64,000 nt of DNA. Origin: Neelides folsomi (taxonomy: Eukaryota > Arthropoda > Collembola > Neelipleona > Neelidae). Positions 48,757-60,305 of the stretch are shown in pieces. A program made the translations under genes and the position numbers. Position 1 is the first letter of the stretch. Every line of letters begins with the position of its first letter. Where the stretch lies: NCBI GenBank assembly GCA_034687125.1, contig JAQGBZ010000019.1, positions 124,001 through 188,000 on the forward strand, given 5' to 3'. The notes below the pieces were generated by a model. That model was not told the origin of the DNA. It made no database searches and saw only the letters and a program-made list of their open reading frames with translations.

Positions 48757-51352
48757 TTAGCTGCCGCTCTTGTAGTGCGTCTTCTCATGGGCCTTGAGGA
48801 TCGTGGAGCGCGAGAACGTCTTCCCGCATAAAGGGCATTTGAACGGCCGCTCGCCCGTGTGGACTCTTGCGTGGTCCTTCATGTGGTGGCGGAGTTTGAA
48901 CGCTTTCCCGCAAAACTCACATTTGAACGGGCGCTCGCCCGTGTGGACGGGGAGGTGTTGGATGAGCAAGGCCACCTCCGCGAACGGCTTGCTGCAGAAC
49001 TTGCACACGATGTCGCCCCCGTCAAGCGGCGGGGACGGGCAACCGGGAGAGTCGGGCGGGGCGGGGGGAGGGCCACCGATCACTGCGGTGGATGTTGAAG
49101 GCCCCGGCAACGATCCGCCCCCGCCGCCCCCTCCCCCGCCGCCCTCAGATTCCGAGTAGTAAATTGATGGGTGAAGTGACAAGACGTGTCTACTCAGAGA
49201 AGTGGAGGACGGGAAGTTCTAGAAAACAAATCAAAATCTTTAATGGTCATAATAGGTATGAACAATGAACTAAGGGAATTTAAACCAACTATTTGTGTTT
49301 ATCAATTTATTTGAAAATGAATAAATAAAAATATAAGTAGGTACATTGACTTTATTAATTATTTAAATTGATTTACCTGCGAGCAATAAATGCAACAATA
49401 TCGGAGACACATTGGCGTTGAACTCCCATCACCATCAGTTCCTTCCTCCTTTTTCAGCTCCTTTCAAATTAAATATCAAATGATTAAAATTCAAAATGTT
49501 TAGTGTTCAAATATTAGATTTTTATGAAACTTTTTATCCTTAAAAATATAAGTAGTAGTTTGTATTCAATTAGTTAATAAATTAAGGGATAAATTGAGGC
49601 AGGTCAAATTTTGTATTTCGTTTACGCGTACGAGGGGCTGTTCAGAGGATTCAGATCCGTACTCGAGGATTCGTGACTTCTTGGAGTAGACGGGGCCGAC
49701 TTCTGAGGGTACAACTGGGGGACTCAGACGTTTAACTTGGCTCAGCCCTTGGATCTGGAGATTTTCTGCCGTCCGCAAAAGAACTGCCATTTCCTCAGGA
49801 CTCACCGTAATCTCCCCTCTGGAATATTCGACAAATATTAGGATTCCTTTCATGGTGTCCTTTACAGTAGTATGAACTTATTGTGTAGATACCTGTACAT
49901 GAAGGTGACAAGATCTTTGAGGATCTTAAAGTTCACATCTTGAAGAATAATAATTGGGTTCGGAGAATGAGGATAGGAGGAGAGGAGACTTTTAAAATAA
50001 GGTGAGTTTGCAGACAAGATCAGCCGGTGCACTCGTATCGACTCCGTTGGTGAACATACCTGAAATTTATTACAAATTTTATAACCAGAATTTAACTCAA
50101 CGCATTACCATGTAATATACATAGTTAAACTAACATAAATTGACTTCAACTTTAATTTAAACGCCTTTAGCTTTAACATAAACTCCACTTAAATCACAAT
50201 TCTTAACTTCGACCCTAATAATAGTTCTCATGTATCAATAATAAGTTTAGTAATGCAGCCTAAATATTATCCTGTGGATTTATTTAAATTATTCGAAAAT
50301 TCAAATTAATGAAATTGGGAAAATTCTGTTTCAATATTAAATCGATTAATGCCCACGCATATAATATGTCAATTTTTTTTACTTTGACTAGACGCATAAA
50401 ATTAATATTAAGTTAGGTAAGGATTGGCGAGAAATGGTTGATGTTGACACAAGACCCATTGAACAACCCACATCATCTAAATAAATAATAAGCCCTTTTA
50501 AGATATTTCATCCATAATTTTTTACAAAGAAATTATTGATTTGCTTTACGTGATAATTATAATAAAATTGCATAACACGATAATATTGATAAATTAAGAA
50601 GAAATTGATTTATTTATTTAACTAACATTAAGCCATATGTTTAATTATGAAAATAATTTTATAATTCTACAATTAGAAATTCTCATTCGACTGATTAAAA
50701 ATTCCCAATGGCTAAAATCTATCCCAAAAAATTCCATTAGATAATTAAAAATATTAATGATTCAAAATCTAATTTTGCTAAAATATCTAATGCCAAAAAC
50801 TTAAGCTCTTTAAAATATCAAAATATCCCATAAATAATTCTTCAAATGAATTTAATTTAATAATTAATAAAATGCATTGGTTATCCAACGAAGCAATTCC
50901 ATTGCCCAATTAAACAATAGTTGATATAAAAAATTAGCGCACGTCGAAGATCCTCAAATTGCAATGTGATGAATCCCTTCAACCAATTCAAATGATTCTC
51001 AAGGCCAAGTGACAATCCTCGCCAACCCAATTCCCAACCCTCCCGAATCTTCCCCATCCTAATGCCAAGGGTCAGTAGGATTAAAAATCCCAAATAATGG
51101 TCAGGTCAAAGGTCCAAAAGGTTCTCGCATTGATACGAGGAGATAAAAGGGTCCACAACTGCCGGTTGGTGGAGTGCACGTAATAGGTGAACAAGACCTT
51201 GGTTGTTCTCTACTGGGCTTGATATTGGGGTAGGGTGGGGGCCTTACGAGGGTGCAGTCGACCAGGGCCTCGTCGCCCAAAAGGGCCCAAAGGGAGTCGA
51301 GGACGGCGGGACGGAAGTCGTCCCACTTCAGGTGCATGTCCTGGTGCTCCAT
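48757..51352 (-). CDS. BTB/POZ C2H2 zinc-finger transcription regulator
   Basis: Coding exons on the minus strand: 51352-51248, 50059-49893, 49818-49626, 49460-49377, 49218-48757; 336 aa with closing phases. Residues 1-115 are a BTB domain of the insect BTB-ZF type (LKWDDFRPAVLDSLWALLGD, VDCTL, VHRLILSANSPYFKSLL, DLVTFMYRGEITV, LLRTAENLQIQGLS), for dimerisation and corepressor binding. Four C2H2 fingers follow: finger 1 at about 178-199 (CIYCSQNFPSSTSLSRHVLSLH, split by the last intron after CSQ) and fingers 2-4 from about 255 to 331, joined by HTGERPFKC linkers. Finger 1 is separated from the others by a run of ten Gly and a Pro-rich stretch. It is likely a nuclear sequence-specific regulator; the orthologue is not identified. 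A 1.2-kb first intron splits the BTB domain. Confidence 0.95.
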
Positions 51353-52802
51353 GGCTGGCAGTGGATGTTAGAACTTTCCGAGCCCCCCGTCGCCGAAACT
51401 CAGACACACACACGTTGCCAGACACACATACGCAATGCAGTCCGTCGGCCCAGACACCCGTCTGCGTACTACGCCACAATCAATTCCCGAACCCTTCCCA
51501 GACATACCCTGGGCACTTAAGGACCCTGCCCTTCATCCAAGGCCATCCCGCCCTGCCCGGCCATTCTGCCACATCAGGGTCAAAAGGGACATCATTTGCA
51601 TTCGACCATTCTTGGGAGAGAGAGAGAGAGATCCGCGAGCCTTGAGGAATTTTTGCACACATGATGTTATAGATCGCAAATGCGTCATAGGGAGTATAAT
51701 ACACTCGAGGATATAATTTATCAAGAGAACCTTTATTGGGCCTTCTATTACCTCATGTTATACTACAAAATTCGCAGAAAAGACTTGTGCTTAATAATAT
51801 GAATATTCCCATATGGCATAGTGTAAAAGCCCCTTTATGGCATATGGACTTTTGTATGGTGTAATGGAATACTTCGAATGGTTTAGTGCATAAATATTCG
51901 CATAGGCCTTCGTGTCTGACTGAGTGTTCACACAAGGCATAGGGAAATGGCATAGAAGGAAATTTTCGCTCGTTTGATATAAAAAGCATAGTGTCTGGGT
52001 TTGTTCGCATAGGGCAGGGTTTACAATTCGCAATGTTGAGCCAGCGTGTTGTGCGAATAATATTGGGATGTATAGACCTCCAGTTGTCTGCGTTTTCCTC
52101 CTTGCCAATATTCGCAACTCCGCTTTTGCCTCTATCTCTCATCCTAATGCATTGCCAATACAATCCACTTTGGATTCCGAGGTTCCTGTGTTGGAGGATG
52201 CGATTTTGCGTACGCCGGGCGAGTCCGCTATCTTCTCCATGTTATCCCATTGCAGCAAGTGGAGATCGCACACACATTTGCGAATGCAAGCCAAAATGAT
52301 CCTCCAATGTATTTTATTATATAAATTCCATGCATCTCTCCAAACTCGTCCACCTTCATTTATCTTTTCCCCTCCGTCTATCTCCAGAACCTTGCGGTGT
52401 GTGTACATTGATAACAGAGCCAGAATATTATTCTGCATTTCCACGTATGAGAAATGGCCAACCCTTTCGGAGAGCCTTTCCCACATTCGCAAATGCACTT
52501 TGGTTGTACATACTTTGCGACTCGCCCATATCTTTCTCTCCACCGCAGATCCATCAATTTGGGAAAGGGAATTGGGAGGAAATCTGGTGCGAATATCTTT
52601 AATGCAACTCGACACACACAAGTTCCGATTTCTTAATCTCCAGCTTAACCCAATAAATGCAAAATCATATGCATTTTTATTCTACATTTTATTCCTAGGA
52701 CTTTGTCCTGGTGCATTGAGTTATCATGTTTGCTTCAATTTAATAAGAAATCTATTCATAAAAGCTATCGAATGTTTTTGTATTACATCAATGTATATTT
52801 GA
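51353..52802. promoter_or_regulatory. BTB gene upstream region with dense TTCGCA/TGCGAA words
   Basis: Proximal part (51353-51560) is GC-rich, likely promoter and 5' UTR. At 51771-52594 nine TTCGCA/TGCGAA words occur (51771, 51897, 52004, 52027, 52052, 52111, 52279, 52486, 52588), interleaved at 51815-52012 with repeated GGCATA. At roughly one-third GC, fewer than one would be expected. The region is poor in stop codons on both strands (a plus ORF of 244 codons to 52802), but no protein family is recognisable, so I treat it as regulatory or noncoding. Confidence 0.45.
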
Positions 52803-55800
52803 TGAATTTAATTTTTTTAATTACACATTAAATGAAAATGTTTACCGTTTAATTACTAATATTATTAAAATGAGATTAATGACTTTAAAAATGATTCAAT
52901 TTAATTAATAATAAAATTATTTTAATAGTTTTAATATTTTATGATCTAACCACTATAGTACAAGTACATATTGTATTAATATTCACGCCATTGGATAATT
53001 TTAAATTGTAAATAATACTAGAAGAATTTAATTCAATTTCGTTAAATTATATTTATTAAACTTATTAAACTTATGATTATGACGAGCATCGTTTTTTATC
53101 ACAATAAAATAAATTTTACGCTTATTTTAATTCAAGTTTGTTAGTCATTTTACTTTAGTTAAATTAATCCTTTAGAAGTTTTAGAATGTTAATTAATAAT
53201 AATAACTAATAACTAATAAACTTCTGTGATTTTACAATTATTTCTCATTAGTTTGTTTTCACTTTAGGGTTAATACGCTATAATATATATTACAGATATA
53301 ATCATAATCTTAATTTTTTATTTAACCTTATATAATTTCAAATCAACATTTATCTATTTAGTTTTTTTAGTTTTCTCAACATTTTTCGAATAATTATTTA
53401 AATGTTTTGGTTTAAAAAATCAAAAAAATCTTAATTTGACTTCTTTGGTAGTTTTACAAAATAACAAAGCCCAAACTAAAGCTTGTGCTTTATTCAAATT
53501 TTAAGGTCTCACGTTCAACAATTCTCTATTCATGAAATCATAAAACAATCATATTTAAAATCAAATGGTCATAATTCATTATAGACAAGTAATTATTATT
53601 CAAATCATAAAACATCTGTTTGGATAATAATGATGTAAAATTCCTTATCTCCCTACAATTTAAAAAGTTAATGGTGTTTTGATTAAAGTAGTAACTCCAT
53701 TTGATTTGCATGGATTATTATTATTATTGATTTAATAATCGAAAGCTAGCCAAAAATTAATCTTTATCTATATAAAGTTTATTTTAATCGAATTTCACAA
53801 TTATGATTTACTTAAAAATGATTTTTAATTTCAAATCTCCTTACTTTTCAAAGTCCTAAAAGAGATTTAATTTACAAAATAGGATTTTAATTTTAATTTT
53901 AATTTTTTTAGTTCTAATGCTAAAAGCTGTCATTCGAAGTTACTAATATTAAAATGTTAATTTCCTCAATCAATTATGAATTTTTTCAATATCTAAATTT
54001 CTCAATTGGCTCAATTCACATTTCTTCGATCAAATTGCCAATTAGCTTGATTCACCAACGTCTCGTTTAATACAGGAAACAAAACGCCATGATTAATTAC
54101 AATTTTCCCTAACAAGTTCTTTAAATCATTAAATAAGTTTTTTTATAGTTAACACTGTTATTGCAAAACTTAACGTTCTTTTATTTTTGTAAAGAGAAAT
54201 AGCTCAGGAACATTACGATAACATTAAGAGCATGTTAATGGCTCATCATTATTACTTAAAGTCAATTACTTTTATACACGCAAGAATCCCAAAAATTTAT
54301 AATTATAATGTAAAGAAAAGCATAAGAGAAAATCAAGTTGTTTGATGGAGCCATTACGAACACCTCTAAAATATACATGTAAATTATAGCCAACTCCCAT
54401 ATTCAACTTAATCTGTAATGTTTCAATTAAATTGAATTAATCAATTTATATAAAATAATTCCCCATATAAGAATACAAATACAGACGTGACATTCTGCAA
54501 TAATTGTAATTGGTAATACAGATAGATCAGGAAAATGTATCCTACTTAAAATGTCAATTTCTTCCGCATCTCATCCAATTCCGCATTTTTCTATTTCTTC
54601 CTATAAAGGCCCCACGAGGAGATTCAGAAGTAGTGTGAGAACCAGCGAACATCATTTTCTTTAATTGGGTGACACAAATCCACGTGTTGAACCAACTTTT
54701 CATGTTAATTGATCATTCGACCAACCCGAGATTCCACCCAGGAAGCGAATGGAGATGAAAGTTGGTGAAGATTCGAATTTCCTCCTGCGCCCATCTCACC
54801 TTTCGGTCAATATATCAAGTTCCTTGCCGTCTCCTATAGCCACACCTGTTCGGAAACAGTAATGAGGGAAAAATGGCCCAAGTAGAGTGTGTGACAAATG
54901 TCAATCCAATTCTTTCAATTCGCCAATTCTTTAAACATTGTTGGCGTATGGATGACAAGTGATTTCCATCCAAACGGAATAAACACACTCTGCATATCTA
55001 GTTAACTTTTCCTTCATAATGTAGTAAATAGTAAAGTACAAAGTTCTGTGCATTTAGTATAGTATATAATGTTTTAGATTTTAATGGTTTTAATTTAATT
55101 GCATAATTAAATACACTTGACACACGTTCAAAGTTCAGAGTAATCATGCAGAGTTAAGTACACATATTAAAGTAAAAGCATACAGACGTCACTGAAAATC
55201 ACCAACAAAAGACTTAATTAATATGCATTATGGGCGATAATTCACTCTGAAAAATGTGAAATGGATATGTCATTGAAAATTATACAGCAATTATGCATAA
55301 CTGACATTAACCATTTGACCCAATGCAATTCCAATGTGTTCGAAGAAATTGAAATGCGGCCGGAATGGGTAATTGGGAAAAGGCGTAAACAGACGTTGAT
55401 TTACAATGGCCCTTTAATTGTAATTCCTTTCTCATCTGGATTTGGGTGAAGGGGCTGAAGCACGTGGGGTCATTTCCTCTTCCTTCCTCCCCACTTCCTT
55501 CCTCGCTGGTCATTACAGAAATTAGGAGTCTTTGAGTGCCCTGAGCCTCAACCTAATGGCGGGAATGACAAATGGAGGGCATGAATTATGAATTATGAAA
55601 GTGAGTGTTATTCAACTGATTCACTTCACTTCATTTGGAGTCGAAGGGGAAAGTGAGGGCCAGTTCAGGTGGGGAGATACGAAGAGTTTAATCGGAACTG
55701 GTTTTACCTCAACTGCCCCACGAGCCGCCGAACTTTCCCTCTCACTCAAGGCATTTTAAAGTCAACGCTGGTCGTAATCGTAATACGTTAAAGTGCCTTA

Positions 55801-58228
55801 TCACCAATGTAACTCTACTTTATCACCATGAGCTCTGCATTAGCTGCTGAGATACCTTCGTTAATTAGGATCCTTTCGTACATACGGAATTAGTTGCTTG
55901 GATACCTTCATTAATTTACAGTGATTTACAGGAGTTGTAACAAAGGATACATATGTCATATCCATTTTTTATGTATGAGCGATATAAGTACATAAATAAA
56001 TAAAGTATGTTGCGCATACAATATTAATCCTTTCTTGAGTATTCCGACCACACAGTTTATGTATATTACAAAGTAACGTTTATTTGAAAAGGCTGACGCG
56101 GGAAAATAAGATGATGAGAATGATGATCTATAAGGAATTTGGAAATTACGGTCGGACCAAACTACAAGAGTATTAATTAATATTGGAAGAGATATGGAAT
56201 TGGAAAGTCAATTGAAATTAGTCATTGGAATTCGTAAAACGTTGAGCTCGTCATTCAAAAACTTGAATTTGAAGAGTCGAGGCATAAAAGGATTTAAATC
56301 ATCCGCCTCTTCATTTGAGTTAATTTCATTTAGCTAAATGTAATATTTAATATACAGATCTCATCTACATTTGGGCAATAACTCAATGAATATGGGAATA
56401 CCCATTTTAAATATGAATTGAATGGGAACATGAAATTTAATTAAATCATTAAGATACTCCTCCTTTGTTATAAAAGTCTAATAAATTCTTCCGTTATTTT
56501 CTTTTTATTCCCTCCAATGCTTTCATATCTTTTTAAATGAGACGCTTCTTTGAATATTAAATTCCCTTTTAGATTAAAATTCCTTTTTCGTGAATTCTCA
56601 GAATGACAAGAAAAAATCTTTCTTTCACTTTTAAGACTTTTCAACGATCAATTTCAATAATCGGACTACTTTTTATAACAAAAATGTTGAATAGGAAATT
56701 GTATAGGAAATAGAAGCCAAACTTTCTAAAATTAGAAAATTTATCGATACCGATTAATTAATTAATTAATTAATTAAATATTATTTCATTTGTTCTTTCC
56801 GACACATTTAAATGCAGATAATATGTTAGGTTGAGGTGTATTGTGTCACGACAAATCAAAGGTAGGTGTTCAATTACATGATTACTTTCAATCTACAAAT
56901 CTGTAAAAATTGGGAAATTTAAATAATTTGGATATTAAATTATACAGGTGGAATGCACGAAAAATGGATTATAGTTGTTATGAGAAAGAGTAATTGTGGT
57001 TGTTTGGATAATTGGACCAAAGTGGAAGCAAATGTGAAGTTCCCCATCAACTTCTTCACCGAGAGAGTTGATTGATGGGGAGATTGACAGGAATGGAACA
57101 ATTAAAAGATCACTTTGGAAACAATAAAGTTGATCCAATTATAAAAATGTCCTCTTTAAACGATCTGAGGAGAAAAGTCGACCTTCACCTTCACATTCGA
57201 AAGTTGTCTTTGTGTTCGGAACATAAAATCTTCAAGTTTTGTGGAAATGAAAAGCGTGAAGATTGAAAGAGTAAAAAAGGTGTTGAAAAATATTTGAAGG
57301 GAATTTTTGGCTTGGGAAGCCGGCTCTATTGGAAATGAATGAAAAGGTATTGACTCATTCAGAACTCGTCAGGAGCAACAAGAGAGAAAACTCATTTAGA
57401 GAAATTGAACCGGTCGAGGTTTTTTATGCTCCCGCACATTCGAACCTTCTCAATGCATTTTTGTCAAATACATTTTACTACAAGTACAATTATTATTATT
57501 TGCACATTAAGGATCCAAGTATTTACTTAAGCATTTTCCTTTCAAAATTTCACAAAAAATCCTAATACATTTGCGACAACTCATTATGTAAAATTCAAAT
57601 TTGTTGCTCTGAAAAAATAATGGACTTGCTATTGGAAATTCAATGTTGTTGTTGATAAGATATTTTTTACTAAATTGCCAAAGAAAATTGTTTTGTTGTT
57701 AAGAAAAAATATCTCGATTCTGCATAGATGTGCATTCATTAATTCATGATGTTGTTGGTTAGAGAAAAGTAAAATTTCTTATTGTTGCCAGACAACAATG
57801 TTCAAACTGATACAGATTAAAGTCGTTTATACTTCCAATACAAGTCTCATCCGTAATACAAGCAATAAAAGTATAAGTAATTTATATACATTTTTATGGA
57901 TGTAGTTTAATAGAGGTTGACTTGAACGAAGCGTGTGAGACGTGTATTGATGGTGATAGGGAAAGATTGGTGTGGTTGGTCGAGTTGTTTTAGTTATAGA
58001 TTTGTGTGGTCGGCGTAATTGGAATTGGTTGTAAAAAGGAGGGGAAGTTGGGGAGCCGGTGGATGATTAAATCAAATATTTCGGGTCTGGGCGAACGAAG
58101 GTGGCGAAACTCGTTTCCTCCCGCGAGTCTTCAGCTCCTCTCAATCCCATTAACTTCCATTGGAAGATCATTGGAAGTCCATCCAGTCCCATCGAGTCCC
58201 ATTGAGAGAGAGGGGGGAAAGTGGGGAG
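52803..58228. other. Long AT-rich intergenic region, no gene seen
   Basis: I see no exon with convincing coding content. A short (ATTA)n microsatellite lies at about 56753-56778. Scattered ORFs (55261-55449, 57072-57266, 57329-57565) have no recognisable domain or paired splice sites. An imperfect hairpin around AGATATTTTTT lies near 57658-57712. Confidence 0.5.
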
Positions 58229-58236
58229 TATAAATA
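58229..58236 (+). promoter_or_regulatory. TATA box of the cuticle protein gene
   Basis: TATAAATA 49 bp before the ATG at 58285; a start site near 58260 would give a leader of about 25 nt. Confidence 0.8.
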
Positions 58237-58284
58237 CGAACACCGCCACTCAAAAGTCAACAGTTCACCTGCAATTATCCAACA

Positions 58285-60075
58285 ATGAACAAGCTCTTCA
58301 TCCTCCTCGTCGTTGGTAAAATTACAATTACAATTAAATAATTCTACAAATTTTGAAACTTTTCAAAATTTTAGGCAAAGTGAATTTAGCTTTTTTTCTT
58401 TCATTCGTTCGATCATTCAATTCATTAGGGAAATGACTCTAAAGAGACTTTACAATACTTCAATTCGAATTTTATCCATTAGGGAATTTATTATTTTTTC
58501 ATAATTTATTTCGATCCAATATATTTGTTCTATATTTTATTCATTCCAATTAATTTTCAAGCTGGATATTTTATTCAGTCCGATTAATTTTTAAGCAACT
58601 GATAGATATTCTATTCAGTCCAATTTATTTATCACTTTTATTGATTTTGCATGCAAATTATTATATATTTATTTTTGTTCATTTTTGGAACGTTTTTTAA
58701 CTTTTGTATTCTTCGTTACAGCCTCAGCCGTTTTGGCTGAAGAGTCAAGCATTGAGAAGCGTGGAGCTCCCACTTATGGGGCACCTGCTGGTAAATAAAA
58801 TTCACAATTAAAATCATCATTTACTTCGCCATTGACTCTCTACTAACTTCTTAGCATGAAATGAAAAGAAATGAATCTCTAAAAATCTATTTTGTTATAA
58901 CAGTGAAAGTTGCTTCGGCTGGATATGGAGCCCCAGCAATTGCCCAAGCTTACGGAGCACCAGCCTATGGAGCACCCGCCGCTGTAGCCTATGGAGCACC
59001 AGCCGCCGTCGCCTATGCTGCCCCAGCCAACTACGTTTACAAGTCAGCTCCAGTTGCTTATTCCAATGGAATCCCAGCCGCCGCTATCAGGAACGTCGAG
59101 ACCGTTGGAGTCACCAAGACCATCACTCCAGTTGTGACCAAGGTAACAAAAAACTACCCAAATTGAAAATCCCATGTCTTTTTGTACCTTAAGAATCATG
59201 GTTAATTAATTGTTTTTATTGTTCTTAGACCACCACTTACAACACTCACAGTGAGCCAGCTCTTTCTCTTGGACACGTCCAAGGATACACTCAATCAGGA
59301 GCCGGACCAGCCAGAATTGCCCCAGTTCACTTCAACACCCAATACACTTCTTACCACAACCCAACTGTCGGAGTTAACGGACCAGTCACTGTAATTAAAA
59401 AAATTTTAATCAAACATTAAAACAGACAATAATTTTATATTCACTGTTTCCATAGCGATTATAATTATATAAATTAATTTTTTGTTTCAAATTCTATAGA
59501 GATTAGTGGAAAATGTACTAAATAAATTTGTGATTTTTCAGTATGCCGGAGCCGCCGTTGCCCCAGTTGCCGCTGCCCCAGTTGCCGCCGCCTATGCTGC
59601 CCCAGCCGGATATGCCGCCCCAGCCGCCTATGCTGCCCCAGCCGCCTATGCTGGCCCACACGCCTACGCTGCCCCAGCTGCCTATGCTGCTCCAGCATAT
59701 GCTGGACATGCCTATGCTGCCCCAGCTCAATATGTTGGCCCACATGGATATGCCGCCCCAGCTTACCACGGATACGCCGGAGTTCACCCATACGCTGGAT
59801 ACGCTCAAGCCGCCTATGCCCCAGCTGCATATGCCGCCCCAGCCCAATACGCCCATGCCGCCTATGCACCAGCCGGATATGCTCAACCACAACTCGTCGC
59901 TAGCCAAACTTATGCCGCTCCAACTTACGTTTACCAATCTGGAGCTTTCTCGCCAGCTCATGTCGCCCACGCTGCCCAAGCTCATGTCTCGACCTCAGCG
60001 GCCATTGCCAAGGATTCATCCTCTGCCTACTCAGCTCCACAAAACCAATACGGAGCCCCAGAGAAGACTCAATGA
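58285..60075 (+). CDS. Secreted Ala/Tyr/Pro-rich cuticle-type protein
   Basis: Coding exons: 58285-58315, 58722-58790, 58904-59142, 59229-59390, 59542-60075; 344 aa with closing phases. MNKLFILLVVGASAVLA is a signal peptide, followed by EKR as a possible processing site. Exon 3 and exon 5 are built from YGAPA, AYAAPA and GYAAPA repeats, the AAPA-type low complexity found in structural cuticle proteins of arthropods. Between them sits a non-repetitive block (exon 3 end to exon 4: NVETVGVTKTITPVVTK, then THSEPALSLGHVQGY and YHNPTVGV). There is no chitin-binding Rebers-Riddiford motif. The split of a tiny first exon inside the signal peptide is a common layout for insect cuticle genes. AATAAA lies at 60153. 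Silk- or eggshell-like structural roles cannot be excluded. Confidence 0.9.
58530..58640. repeat. Minisatellite in cuticle gene intron 1, about three copies
   Basis: The motif GATATTTTATTCAGTCCGAT followed by TAATTTTTAAGC recurs with changes about three times at 35-40 bp spacing. Confidence 0.65.
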
Positions 60076-60305
60076 GAGTTTTACCAAAAGTCATTACGTT
60101 GTTATTGAACCATTTTGTTGCTCCTACTTAAACAGCCTTTTTCAAGTTGAGAAATAAACTCAAATGTTTATTTTTGTAATTTTGATTTCATTTATTTCAT
60201 TAAAATATGGTATCATACATCAAGAATAAAGTAGTATTGGTAAAATATTGAATTCAAAAATAAAAAATACAAATATTCACACAACATAGTGCTTAAATTA
60301 TTTAA

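Noticed and set aside
51203-51716. Several plus-strand ORFs across the BTB first exon
   Set aside because: Shadows of the conserved BTB exon and of GC-rich, CA- and GA-repeat upstream sequence.
57640-57720. Hairpin-like pair around AGATATTTTTT, possible microRNA
   Set aside because: Only about 11 paired bases in a row with poor pairing outside; insufficient for a precursor.
59474-59985. Long Gly/His/Ser-rich minus-strand ORFs
   Set aside because: Antisense shadows of the AAPA repeats in the cuticle gene exon 5.
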